Origin: Brevibacterium yomogidense
Lineage (GTDB): Bacteria > Actinomycetota > Actinomycetes > Actinomycetales > Brevibacteriaceae
Direction of reading: 5' to 3'
DNA: 64,000 bases
Assembly: GCF_900163715.1 (NCBI RefSeq)
Contig: NZ_FWFF01000001.1
Span: 124,001 to 188,000, forward strand
The position numbers and the translations under genes were made by a program. Positions 16,777-26,146 of the stretch are shown piece after piece (position 1 is the first letter of the stretch; every line of letters begins with the position of its first letter). A model generated the notes under the pieces. That model worked only from the letters and a program-made list of their open reading frames with translations, was not told the origin of the DNA and searched no databases.

Positions 16777-17562
16777 ATGTCGGAGAACACCGAGTCGCAG
16801 ACCGCAGAGGTCCTCACCGAGGTCCAGGGCAATGTCCTCGTCATCACCCTGAACCGGCCGGAGGCGAAGAACGCCGCCACGCAGAACATGGCGCAGATGA
16901 TGGCCCAGATCCTCGATGACTTCGATGCGAACGATGATCTGTTCGTCGCTGTCATCACGGGTGCGGGGAAGACCTTCTGCGCAGGCATGGACCTCAAGGG
17001 GTTCCTCCGCGGCGAGCGCCCGTCCATCGACGGACGCGGCTTCCTGTCGCTCACGGAGGCGCCGCCCAAGAAGCCGCTCATCGCAGCAGTCGAGGGCTAC
17101 GCGCTGGCCGGAGGGTTCGAGACGATGCTCGCGTGCGATCTGGTCGTCGCGGCGGACACAGCGAAGTTCGGCACGCCCGAGGTGAAGCGCGGCCTGGTGG
17201 CCGCCGCCGGCGGTGTGACGGTCCTGCCGCAGCGCACGCACCGCGCGGTCGCGATGGAGATGGCGCTCACGGGCAACATGTACGGCGCGGAGTTCGGCCA
17301 GAAGCACGGTTTCGTCAACACGATCGTCGAGGACGGCAAGGCACTCGACGGCGCCCTGGAGCTGGCACAGACGATCGCCGCGAACGGACCCCTCGCGGTC
17401 AAGGTGTCGAAGCAGGTCATCGTCGAGTCGCAGGACTGGACGCAGGACGAGGTCTGGCAGAAGCAGGCACCGCTGGTCGCCGACGTCTTCGCGTCGGAGG
17501 ACGCCAAGGAGGGCTCCCGCGCCTTCGCGGAGAAGCGCGCACCTCAGTGGACGGGGAAGTGA
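16777..17562 (+). CDS. Enoyl-CoA hydratase/isomerase (crotonase family)
   Basis: A 261-residue crotonase-fold protein that would hydrate 2-enoyl-CoA or act on a related acyl-CoA. It shows VLVITLNRPEAKNAAT, the oxyanion-hole segment FCAGMDLKGF and the second segment EGYALAGGFETMLACDLVVAAD. The segment AKFGTPEVKRGLVAAAGG follows as usual. An AAGGAG sits five bases before the ATG. It follows the acyl-CoA dehydrogenase but is separated from it by a strong inverted repeat, so it may also have its own promoter (AATACT near 16698). Confidence 0.92.
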   Translation: MSENTESQTAEVLTEVQGNVLVITLNRPEAKNAATQNMAQMMAQILDDFDANDDLFVAVITGAGKTFCAGMDLKGFLRGERPSIDGRGFLSLTEAPPKKPLIAAVEGYALAGGFETMLACDLVVAADTAKFGTPEVKRGLVAAAGGVTVLPQRTHRAVAMEMALTGNMYGAEFGQKHGFVNTIVEDGKALDGALELAQTIAANGPLAVKVSKQVIVESQDWTQDEVWQKQAPLVADVFASEDAKEGSRAFAEKRAPQWTGK

Positions 17563-17626
17563 CCTGACCTGCCGCTGACGCTCAGTGCGGACGCTCAGTC
17601 GCCGCCGACGCACAGGTCAGCCCGCC

Positions 17627-17662
17627 GCGGCCCCGCCTGCCCCTTCCGGGCGGCGGGGCCGC
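17627..17662. terminator. Hairpin between convergent hydratase and thioesterase genes
   Basis: Eleven-base GC-only arms GCGGCCCCGCC and GGCGGGGCCGC flank a 14-base loop. It lies between the stops at 17562 (+) and 17725 (-) and can serve both strands. Confidence 0.65.
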
Positions 17663-17693
17663 TGCGATTCAGCCCTGGCAGCGCTGGGTCACG

Positions 17694-17738
17694 TTCAGCT
17701 GGATCGCATTCAGCTGGCGCGGATTCAGCGGGGACGCC
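17694..17738 (-). repeat. 15-bp tandem duplication across the thioesterase stop codon
   Basis: Units beginning TTCAGC at 17694, 17709 and 17724 repeat every 15 bases; each contains the complement of TGA. The 17724 unit carries the real stop, and the other two place further TGA triplets in the same frame downstream. A looser copy starts at 17668. Confidence 0.75.
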
Positions 17739-18564
17739 GCTGCCTGATCAGCCCGTCCTGGACGAAGGTGGCCAGCCGCTGACCATCGCGCGAGTACATC
17801 GCCGCATGCGACAGCCCGCGCCCACCGCCCGCCCACTCCGACCGCTGATCGATGAACACCCACTCCCCCGGGGTGGGGTCGGCGTGGAAGTGGACGGAAT
17901 GGGTGAGCGTCGCCCGCGGGATGTCGGGCGCCCCCAGCATGACCCCATGGGGCACCAGCGAAGCCGCCAGCAGCGCGAGGTCACTGACGTACGTGATGAG
18001 ACACCGTCCCCGCCACGGCTCCTCACCCTCAACCTGGGGCAGCCGCATCCACAGCTGCTGGCGCCCGTGATCCGGCACGGGATCGATGAGATTCTCCTCG
18101 ACGTAGCGCAGGTCGAGGAACGACCATTCTGTCCTCCACGCACCGGAGTCCAGCGTGCTGTGCCGATCCATGACGTCGACCAGTGATGGCACCTCTTCCG
18201 GAGGAGCAGCCAGCGGCATCGGTGCCTCGTGCGCGAAGCCGTCTCCCTCTGCCTGGAACGAGGCCGTCAGTCGGAAGATCTCACGATGCCCCTGATGCGC
18301 ACGGACCGCGCGCATATCCATGGACCGCCCGTCGCGCACCCGCTCGACCGTGAATCGGGTCGGACCGTCCGTGTCCCCCGCTGACAGGAAGAAGCCCTGC
18401 GCGGACACCGGCGAGCGCGAGCCGTCGACGGTGCGGCACGCGGCGGCGAGTGCTTGCCCCATCGTGTGACCGCCGAAGGTCTTCGGGAGGATCGTCCCCG
18501 TCCGAGGCTGCCCTTCGAACACGTCGGCCTCCACCTCCGACAGGTTCAGCAGAGCATCGATCAT
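17725..18564 (-). CDS. tesB: Acyl-CoA thioesterase II
   Basis: A 279-residue double-hotdog thioesterase that hydrolyses acyl-CoA to free acid and CoA. It matches the TesB layout: an N-terminal hotdog with TFGGHTMGQALAAACRTV and GFFLSAGDTDGPTRFTVERVRDGRSM, and a C-terminal hotdog with LTHSVHFHADPTPGEWVFIDQRSEWAGGGRGLS. The ATG at 18564 is preceded by GGAAGGA eight bases upstream. The open frame continues upstream, antisense to the CoA-transferase gene, and is not used. It is divergent from that gene and may recover CoA when acyl-CoAs accumulate. Confidence 0.9.
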   Translation of the reverse strand: MIDALLNLSEVEADVFEGQPRTGTILPKTFGGHTMGQALAAACRTVDGSRSPVSAQGFFLSAGDTDGPTRFTVERVRDGRSMDMRAVRAHQGHREIFRLTASFQAEGDGFAHEAPMPLAAPPEEVPSLVDVMDRHSTLDSGAWRTEWSFLDLRYVEENLIDPVPDHGRQQLWMRLPQVEGEEPWRGRCLITYVSDLALLAASLVPHGVMLGAPDIPRATLTHSVHFHADPTPGEWVFIDQRSEWAGGGRGLSHAAMYSRDGQRLATFVQDGLIRQRRPR

Positions 18565-18735
18565 GTGCGCGGTCCTTCCGGATGGTCCAGGGCAAGTGCT
18601 GACGAGGCCAGATCGGGATGCGTCTCGCACCCAGCGCCCACCGTACACAGGCCGCCAGCGGCTCGTCGCGCCTGACCACCCGCCGCACGAACGCCCCTCC
18701 CACCAGGCGCTTTCAGTTTCCTGAACGTCGACTGA

Positions 18736-18741
18736 GACAAT
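18736..18741 (+). promoter_or_regulatory. -10 element, probable leaderless start
   Basis: GACAAT ends six bases before the ATG at 18748 and no Shine-Dalgarno precedes that start. The spacing matches the leaderless pattern of several other genes in this window. Confidence 0.45.
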
Positions 18742-18747
18742 GTGCGC

Positions 18748-20253
18748 ATGAATCGAATTACCGATCCGACCCTCGCGGCAAAGGTCACCACAGCTGACCG
18801 CGCCGCGGAGCATATCCGCCCCGGAGACACCGTGGGCATGAGCGGTTTCACCGGCGCCGGCCACCCGAAGGCCGTCCCCGCGGCACTCGCGGACCGCATC
18901 GACGCCGCGCACACAGCGGGAGAGGACTTCCGCATCAACCTCCTCACCGGCGCCTCCACCGGCGAAGAGGTCGACGGCGCACTCGCCCGCGTGAACGGCA
19001 TCGCGAAGCGCGCTCCGTTCGTGTCCGACCCGGACCTGCGGAAGCAGATCAACGCGGGCGAGGTCGAATACACGGACACCCACCTGTCGCACCTCGCACA
19101 GCAGGTGTGGTTCGGGTTCCACGGCAACCTCGACGTCGCCGTGGTCGAAGTCGCAGCGATCCTGCCCAACGGCTTGCTGGTCCCCGGCAGCTCGGTGGGC
19201 AACAACAAGACGTGGCTCGACCTCGCGGACAAGGTCATCCTCGAGGTCAACGAGTGGCATCCGCGCGAGTACGAGGGGTTCCACGACGTCTACTACGGCA
19301 CGAAGCTGCCCCCGCACCGCCGCCCGATCGAGATCCTCGATCCGCTCCAGCGCATCGGCGACCCCTACCTGCGCGTCGATCCGGACAAGGTCGTCGCCGT
19401 CGTCCACACGAACGCGCCGGACCGCGACAACACGTTCGCGGCGCCGGACGACGCGTCCGAGGCGATGGCCGACCACCTCATCGACTTCCTCCGCCACGAG
19501 GTCTCCGCCGGACGCATGCCGAAGAGCCTCCTGCCGCTGCAGTCGGGCGTCGGCAACGTCGCGAACGCGGTGCTCGCCGGCCTTGCGGACTCCGAGTTCG
19601 AACACCTCACCTCCTACACGGAAGTCATCCAGGACAACCTGCTGCGGCTCCTGGACTCCGGGAGGCTCGACTCGATCTCCGCCACGTCGTTCTCCCTCAC
19701 CCGCGAGGTGGCGGAGGAGTTCAACCGGAACATCGAGTCCTACAAGGGCCGCATCCTCCTGCGCCCCCAGGAGATGTCGAACCACCCGGAGATCGTCCGC
19801 CGCCTGGGCGTCATCGCGATCAACGGGATGGTGGAGACGGACATCTACGGCCACGTGAACTCCACGGAGATCAACGGCTCGAAGATGATCAACGGGATCG
19901 GCGGCTCCGGCGACTTCGCCCGCAACGCCTTCCTCAACTTCTTCGTCTCACCGTCGACCGCGAAGAACGGTGAGCTGTCCGCGATCGTGCCGATGGTGCC
20001 CCACGTCGACCACACCGAGCACGACGTCCACGTGATCGTCACGGAGCAGGGCATCGCGGACCTGCGCGCGACAGCGCCGAACGAGCGGGCGAAGCGCATC
20101 ATCGACAAGTGCGCCCACCCGGACTTCCGCGACCGCCTGCACGACTACCACGATCGTGCGTACGCCCAGAACACCACGGCCCGCCACGCCCCTCACCTCC
20201 TCGAGGAGGCACTCAGCTGGCACCAGCGGGCCGCGACGGACGGACGCATGTAG
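18748..20253 (+). CDS. Acetyl-CoA hydrolase/CoA-transferase family protein
   Basis: A 501-residue class I CoA-transferase family member, similar in length and layout to succinyl-CoA:acetate CoA-transferases. Glycine-rich GMSGFTGAGHPKAVPAAL forms the N-terminal CoA-binding region, GVGNVANAVLAGL is the second, and the likely catalytic Glu is in HLTSYTEVIQDN. EQGIADLRATAPNERAKRII near the end is characteristic. It would interconvert acetyl-CoA and another acid's CoA ester, or hydrolyse acetyl-CoA. The ATG at 18748 is preferred over GTG 18742 because a -10-like GACAAT lies six bases upstream. The last codons GACGCATGTAG are repeated 17 bases downstream. Confidence 0.88.
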   Translation: MNRITDPTLAAKVTTADRAAEHIRPGDTVGMSGFTGAGHPKAVPAALADRIDAAHTAGEDFRINLLTGASTGEEVDGALARVNGIAKRAPFVSDPDLRKQINAGEVEYTDTHLSHLAQQVWFGFHGNLDVAVVEVAAILPNGLLVPGSSVGNNKTWLDLADKVILEVNEWHPREYEGFHDVYYGTKLPPHRRPIEILDPLQRIGDPYLRVDPDKVVAVVHTNAPDRDNTFAAPDDASEAMADHLIDFLRHEVSAGRMPKSLLPLQSGVGNVANAVLAGLADSEFEHLTSYTEVIQDNLLRLLDSGRLDSISATSFSLTREVAEEFNRNIESYKGRILLRPQEMSNHPEIVRRLGVIAINGMVETDIYGHVNSTEINGSKMINGIGGSGDFARNAFLNFFVSPSTAKNGELSAIVPMVPHVDHTEHDVHVIVTEQGIADLRATAPNERAKRIIDKCAHPDFRDRLHDYHDRAYAQNTTARHAPHLLEEALSWHQRAATDGRM

Positions 20254-20276
20254 TGCACAGACGCATGTAGCGCCCG
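20243..20276 (+). repeat. 17-bp tandem duplication of the CoA-transferase 3' end
   Basis: GACGCATGTAG occurs at 20243-20253, where TAG is the stop, and again at 20260-20270. The second copy carries a redundant TAG. Confidence 0.65.
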
Positions 20277-20558
20277 GGCTGCGGCAGACCGCCGCATGCG
20301 ACGAAGCCTCTCGCGCGGGTGCGATCTCTGCGAGCCGAGTGCGCAACATCCGCACCATTTCGTACGACGAATCGCGCGGGTGCGCTCTCGCCGCCAGCAG
20401 CTTTCGCTCCGTTTTCTGCCCCCGCGCATTCGCCGCCATCCGCATCCACCCCCTCGTCTTGAACGAACGATCAGACAGTTCTATGCTCCGACAGTGAGTG
20501 CACGGCCCTGCACCGTGTCTGCGCGACGACCGCGCCACCAGTTCACTACGGAGGATCG
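20254..20558. other. 305-base intergenic region before third ligase gene
   Basis: No gene is seen. It holds the duplicated stop just described, a dispersed 18-base direct repeat (TCGCGCGGGTGCG[A/C]TCTC at 20311 and 20372), the small inverted repeat TTCGT-ACG-ACGAA between those copies, and the promoter with an overlapping operator-like half-site at 20459-20487. Confidence 0.6.
20459..20487 (+). promoter_or_regulatory. Promoter with embedded CGAACGATCA site
   Basis: TTGAAC (20459-20464) and TATGCT (20482-20487) are separated by 17 bases. The sequence CGAACGATCAGACAG starts at 20464 within the spacer and resembles the candidate operator at 158-180, so a TetR-type repressor could occlude polymerase here. 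Confidence 0.5.
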
Positions 20559-22409
20559 ATGACGACCACGGACCACGGAACCGCTGACCAGGGAACCGCT
20601 GACCACGACGCGCAGACGGGTTACTTCCCCGCCGGCATGCCGCGGCAGCTCGACTACACCCCCGCGGCGGTTCCGGAGATCCTCCTGTCCTCGGCGAAGC
20701 GCTATCCCGACCGCCTCGCCTTCATCGACGGGGAAGACACCATCACCTTCGCGGAGCTCCTCGCCCGGGCCTCGCGCCTCGCGCAACGGCTCGCCGCCGA
20801 TGGCGCCGGACCGGGCCGGGTCGTCGCGATCCAGCTGCCGAACACCCTCGACTTCCCCATCGCCTACTTCGGCGCGCTGCTCACCGGGTCCGCTGTCACC
20901 CTTGTGAACCCCCTCCAGCCGGCGCCCGCGCTGGCCCGCCAGCTCACGGACGCGCAGGCCCACCTCCTCATCACCCACCCGGCGCACCTCGCCGCCGCAC
21001 TCGAGACCGCCGACGACCTCGACCTCACCCGCATCCTCATCACCGGCGTCACCTGGGCGGGTCCGGCGACGGACGAGGAGCTCACCGCTGCCCGCGAGGC
21101 CGTCGACGACGCCTCCCAGCCCCGGTTCGCCTCGTTCGCCGCCGCGATCGCGGCTCCCGCCGCAGCATCCACCGCCGCCGAGGTCGCGGTCGCCGAACGA
21201 TCGGACGCCGCCGCGCTATCCGCCTCGGTCGATGCCTCGGACGCCGCCTCCTCCTTCGCCCCCGTCCTCGCCGGTTCCGACGAGGTCGCCCACTACCAGT
21301 TCACGGGCGGCACGACGGGCCGCTCGAAGGCCGTGCGCGTCCTCCACCGCAACGTGATCGACAACGTCACGCAGGTCGCCGCATGGCGACTGCACGTCCG
21401 CATCGTGCGGGACGCGGACGGAGACCTCGACCTCGTCCCGATCGAGACTCTCGGCGAACCGCTCCTGCGCCGGGGCGCGGGCGTCGCGATCCAGGTGCCG
21501 CCGCTGTTCCACGCGCAGGGCATCGCGAGCATCGCACTCTTCACCCTGGGCGGCGTCACGACCGTCTTGACGGGCCGCTTCCGCCCGGACACCTTCATCG
21601 ACCTGTGCGACCGCTGGCAGGCGGAGTACACGTCCGGCAACCCGCCCATGTACCTCACACTCGCGGCGCACGCGGCCAAGACCGGCCAGACCGCGCCGAC
21701 CATCCGAGCCGCCATGTCCGGTGCGGCGCCGCTCGACGCGACGTCGCTGGGCAAGATCACCGAGGTCATGCCGAACGCGATCGTCGGCGAGGGGTACGGC
21801 CTCACCGAGGGCACCTGCGTCGTCACCGCCTCGGACATCACCGTCGGCGGCACCCGCAAGCCGGGCACAGTCGGCGTTCCGATCGCGGACACGCAGCTGG
21901 AGATCCGCTCCGCAGACGGCACCGAGGTCCTCCCCTCCGGCAGCGAGGGAGAGCTCTGGGTCCGCGGCCCCCAGGTCACCGCCGGCTACGCCGATGCTCC
22001 GGAGCTGACGGCGGCGCAGTTCGTCGACGGCTGGCTGCGCACGGGCGACGTCGCCTCCATCGACTCCGAGGGCTTCGTCCGCATCCACGACCGCGCGAAG
22101 GACATGCTCCTCTACAAGGGGTACAACGTGTACCCCCGCGAGCTCGAGGACATCCTCAGCGCGCACCCGAACGTCGCGCAGGCCGCGGTCGTCGGTCGCC
22201 CCGACGCAGACGTGGGCGAGGTCCCGATCGCCTTCATCGTGCATCGTCCTGACACTGCCCAGACTGACGGCGACGCCAAGGCGCTCATGGACTGGTTCGC
22301 CGGTCAGGTGCTGCCCTACCAGAAGGTCCGCGAAGTCCACTTCGTCGACGCACTCCCCACCTCGACCGCAGGGAAGGTGCTGAAGACGGAGCTGCGCGCA
22401 CGCCTGTGA
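20559..22409 (+). CDS. AMP-dependent acyl-CoA synthetase
   Basis: A 616-residue class I adenylate-forming ligase. Motifs: YQFTGGTTGRSKAVRVLHRN, PLFHAQGIASIALF, GEGYGLTEGTCVV, GELWVRGPQVTAGYAD, GWLRTGDVASI, DRAKDMLLYKGYNVYPRELE and catalytic Lys in PTSTAGKVLKTELR. The GGAGG six bases before ATG 20559 fixes the start. A segment of about 65 residues just before the P-loop-like motif is almost pure Ala/Ser/Asp/Val (EVAVAERSDAAALSASVDAS) and looks like an expanded low-complexity insert. It would feed acids into the beta-oxidation genes nearby. Confidence 0.88.
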   Translation: MTTTDHGTADQGTADHDAQTGYFPAGMPRQLDYTPAAVPEILLSSAKRYPDRLAFIDGEDTITFAELLARASRLAQRLAADGAGPGRVVAIQLPNTLDFPIAYFGALLTGSAVTLVNPLQPAPALARQLTDAQAHLLITHPAHLAAALETADDLDLTRILITGVTWAGPATDEELTAAREAVDDASQPRFASFAAAIAAPAAASTAAEVAVAERSDAAALSASVDASDAASSFAPVLAGSDEVAHYQFTGGTTGRSKAVRVLHRNVIDNVTQVAAWRLHVRIVRDADGDLDLVPIETLGEPLLRRGAGVAIQVPPLFHAQGIASIALFTLGGVTTVLTGRFRPDTFIDLCDRWQAEYTSGNPPMYLTLAAHAAKTGQTAPTIRAAMSGAAPLDATSLGKITEVMPNAIVGEGYGLTEGTCVVTASDITVGGTRKPGTVGVPIADTQLEIRSADGTEVLPSGSEGELWVRGPQVTAGYADAPELTAAQFVDGWLRTGDVASIDSEGFVRIHDRAKDMLLYKGYNVYPRELEDILSAHPNVAQAAVVGRPDADVGEVPIAFIVHRPDTAQTDGDAKALMDWFAGQVLPYQKVREVHFVDALPTSTAGKVLKTELRARL

Positions 22410-22445
22410 CCGGGTCGGAGCAGTGACTGACGCACTCCTCTGACT

Positions 22446-22487
22446 GACGACGGCACCGCCCTGCTTCACCAGAGCGGTGCCGTCGTC
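22446..22487 (+). terminator. Hairpin terminator after ligase gene
   Basis: Fourteen-base arms GACGACGGCACCGC and GCGGTGCCGTCGTC flank a 14-base loop, 36 bases after the ligase stop. Confidence 0.7.
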
Positions 22488-22543
22488 CGCCGGTCGTTCC
22501 GGATCCGTCACACCTCCATACGATCCTCGACGGATCCGACTCG

Positions 22544-22549
22544 TAGACT
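22544..22549 (+). promoter_or_regulatory. -10 element, probable leaderless start
   Basis: TAGACT ends six bases before ATG 22556 and there is no Shine-Dalgarno in front of the rhodanese gene. Confidence 0.5.
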
Positions 22550-22555
22550 TCTCCC

Positions 22556-22882
22556 ATGGACAATCCACGCGCATCAGTTGACGAGATCCCCGAGGGCGCT
22601 CCGATCCTCGACGTCCGCGAGGACGACGAATGGGCGGCCGGCCACATCGAGGGAGCACTGCACATCCCGCTGGCGGATCTGCCGGCACGCTACGGCGAGG
22701 TGCCGCTCGACGAGGACGTCTACGTCGTGTGCCGCACCGGCGGCCGGTCGCGCCAGGCCGTCATGTGGCTCAACGACAACGGCTTCGACGCGATCGACGT
22801 CACCGGCGGCATGGGAGCCTGGAACCTGGACAACGGCAAGCCGATCGTCGCCGAGGGCGACGACGAGCCGTGGGTGAAGTGA
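22556..22882 (+). CDS. Single-domain rhodanese-like protein
   Basis: A 108-residue rhodanese homology domain that carries sulfur as a persulfide on cysteine. It shows ILDVREDDEWAAGHIEGALHIPL and the active-site loop VVCRTGGRSRQAV with catalytic Cys, then GGMGAW. Single-domain rhodaneses of this size act as sulfur carriers or sulfurtransferases; the acceptor is unknown. A TAGACT element six bases upstream of the ATG suggests leaderless transcription. The next gene starts five bases after its stop, so they probably form an operon. Confidence 0.88.
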   Translation: MDNPRASVDEIPEGAPILDVREDDEWAAGHIEGALHIPLADLPARYGEVPLDEDVYVVCRTGGRSRQAVMWLNDNGFDAIDVTGGMGAWNLDNGKPIVAEGDDEPWVK

Positions 22883-22886
22883 CCCG

Positions 22887-24215
22887 GTGACGACTCTCCG
22901 CACGATGCGGGGGCGGGCTGCGGCCGTCCTCGCCGCCTCGGCGCTCGTGGCCCTCACCGCCTGCTCACAGGACACCGACGCCGAGGCCGGGGCCACCACC
23001 CCGGCGCCCGACGCCTCCACAGCCCACGCCACCGATGAGGCCGCCACCGCGGCGGCGGATGATGACGACGCGGCCGGCGATGACTTCGCCGCCGCCATCA
23101 CGCGCGAGCTCGACATCGACTTCGGTTCCGCGCCGTACGACCGGATCCCCGCCTGCCACCACGACGGCCCCGTCACCGTGGACGGCGGACGGGCGACGTT
23201 CGCACCGTCGAACCCCTCGCCGGAGCTCACAGACATGGGCGCCGAGGTCGAACTCACGATCACCGGCGGGGCCGGGTACGTCGAGATCGGACCGGACGGC
23301 CGCAGCTACGCGGCCGTGCCGTTCTCGTGCTCGGCGGTGGGCGGCGACGCACCGGACGGGGCCGAGGCCCTCCTCGACTCCGGCGAACTGTTCGTCGGCG
23401 GAACGCAGGACGCCCTCCAGGTCATGGGACTGGTCACCGCGGGCGACCCGATCACGGACGAAGCGGACGGTGACGAGGCAGAGGAGACCAGCGCCTCGGC
23501 GGTCGACCTCCTGACCCACGAGCCCGCCGGGATGGGCGTGGCCCTCCTCCACTCGAGCCTGCGCAACGGCGACGGCTACCGCTACTACGTGCGGCAGCAG
23601 CGCGACGGCGACACGGACGAGCCCAGCGGGATCGGCTGGAAGAACGTCGCGTGGGACATCGATTCCGGCTCCGTCCGGCAGATCGACCACGTCGAGGACT
23701 TCATGGACTCCGTGCCGCGACCGGATGAGACGCTCGTGGTGGGCGTCGACGGCGACAACGGGATCCTGCCCGGCCAGGAGGACCTCTCCGACCAGGAGGC
23801 CTTCGACGCGATCGCAGCCTCCATGGGCGAACCGGACGCCGAGTCCTCGGAGTTCTCCGAGGAGGGCGCCCACCGCGGCTACCGATCGGAGACGAGGACG
23901 TGGGGCACCTTCGAGGTCACCTACTACTCCCCCGCTGACGGAGAGCCGGACTGGGTCGGCACCTGCCTCGCGTGGGAGGCCGAGCTCGGCGAGATGCCGG
24001 ACGACGTGACGCTTGCGGCGCCTATGCGGATGGGCATGTCCCTGTCCGAGTACCCGTACTTCGGATCGACGGCGGCCGACCATGTGGAGGACGGGGAGGC
24101 CCCGTCGCTCGTCACCACGGACGACGGCAGATACACCGTCGACGTGATGGGCGGCACCCGCATGGACGGCATGCTCACGAAGGTGTCCTCAGGCACCGGC
24201 TGCGCCCGCGTCTGA
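22887..24215 (+). CDS. Putative lipoprotein of unknown function
   Basis: A 442-residue predicted lipoprotein. MTTLRTMRGRAAAVLAASAL is the signal, and ALTAC gives lipidation at Cys26. An Ala/Asp/Glu-rich linker follows, then a globular part with SAPYDRIPACHHDGPVTVDG, SYAAVPFSCSAVGG and DWVGTCLAWEAE, whose three spaced cysteines could form disulfides outside the cell. I recognise no family. GTG 22887 lies five bases after the rhodanese stop; ATG 22905 is an alternative that still leaves a signal peptide. The last 24 bases including the stop are repeated immediately downstream. Confidence 0.75.
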   Translation: MTTLRTMRGRAAAVLAASALVALTACSQDTDAEAGATTPAPDASTAHATDEAATAAADDDDAAGDDFAAAITRELDIDFGSAPYDRIPACHHDGPVTVDGGRATFAPSNPSPELTDMGAEVELTITGGAGYVEIGPDGRSYAAVPFSCSAVGGDAPDGAEALLDSGELFVGGTQDALQVMGLVTAGDPITDEADGDEAEETSASAVDLLTHEPAGMGVALLHSSLRNGDGYRYYVRQQRDGDTDEPSGIGWKNVAWDIDSGSVRQIDHVEDFMDSVPRPDETLVVGVDGDNGILPGQEDLSDQEAFDAIAASMGEPDAESSEFSEEGAHRGYRSETRTWGTFEVTYYSPADGEPDWVGTCLAWEAELGEMPDDVTLAAPMRMGMSLSEYPYFGSTAADHVEDGEAPSLVTTDDGRYTVDVMGGTRMDGMLTKVSSGTGCARV

Positions 24216-24241
24216 CCCACCGGCTGCGCCCGCGCCTGACG
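24194..24241 (+). repeat. 24-bp tandem duplication of lipoprotein 3' end with stop
   Basis: Positions 24194-24217 and 24218-24241 match except for two changes. Each copy contains CCGGCTGCGCCCGCG followed by a TGA; the first TGA (24213-24215) is the actual stop. Confidence 0.8.
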
Positions 24242-24266
24242 ACGGACGGCTGGTTCTGAAGCCGGT

Positions 24267-24305
24267 CAGCAGGGTCTCCACCGGGTCACGGCGGGGCCCC
24301 TGCTG
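24267..24305 (+). terminator. Weak hairpin after lipoprotein gene
   Basis: Arms CAGCAGGG (24267-24274) and CCCTGCTG (24298-24305) with a 23-base loop lie between the lipoprotein and phosphoglucomutase genes. The stem is short, so termination is tentative. Confidence 0.35.
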
Positions 24306-24370
24306 CTGTCCCGGTTCAAGACCGCGGGGCCACTATGCGAGAATCCGGCCCCGGATCCATACCGTTTGTG

Positions 24371-24376
24371 CATAGT
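24371..24376 (+). promoter_or_regulatory. -10 element, probable leaderless start
   Basis: CATAGT ends six bases before ATG 24383 of the phosphoglucomutase gene. The GTGAGG nearby is only two bases from the ATG, too close to be a good Shine-Dalgarno. Confidence 0.4.
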
Positions 24377-24382
24377 GAGGAC

Positions 24383-26023
<1,641 letters not shown>

Positions 26024-26042
26024 GCGGATCCGACGGCTCCCA

Positions 26043-26087
26043 CCGCCGAGGTGCCGGTCGGCTGGTCGATGACCGGCACCTCGGCGG
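26043..26087 (+). terminator. Hairpin terminator after pgm
   Basis: Seventeen-base arms (26043-26059 and 26071-26087) are exact reverse complements with an 11-base loop, 19 bases after the pgm stop. Confidence 0.75.
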
Positions 26088-26133
26088 CGGCTGGCTCAGT
26101 CTGCAGCTGAGCCCCCGCGCCCGTCCGCAACCG

Positions 26134-26139
26134 TAGGAT
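26134..26139 (+). promoter_or_regulatory. -10 element, probable leaderless start
   Basis: TAGGAT ends seven bases before the ATG at 26147 and no Shine-Dalgarno is present. Confidence 0.5.
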
Positions 26140-26146
26140 CAGCCCT

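Noticed and set aside
18565-19854. Upstream extension of the thioesterase frame
   Set aside because: It runs antisense to the CoA-transferase gene. The TesB N-terminus and a Shine-Dalgarno place the start at 18564.
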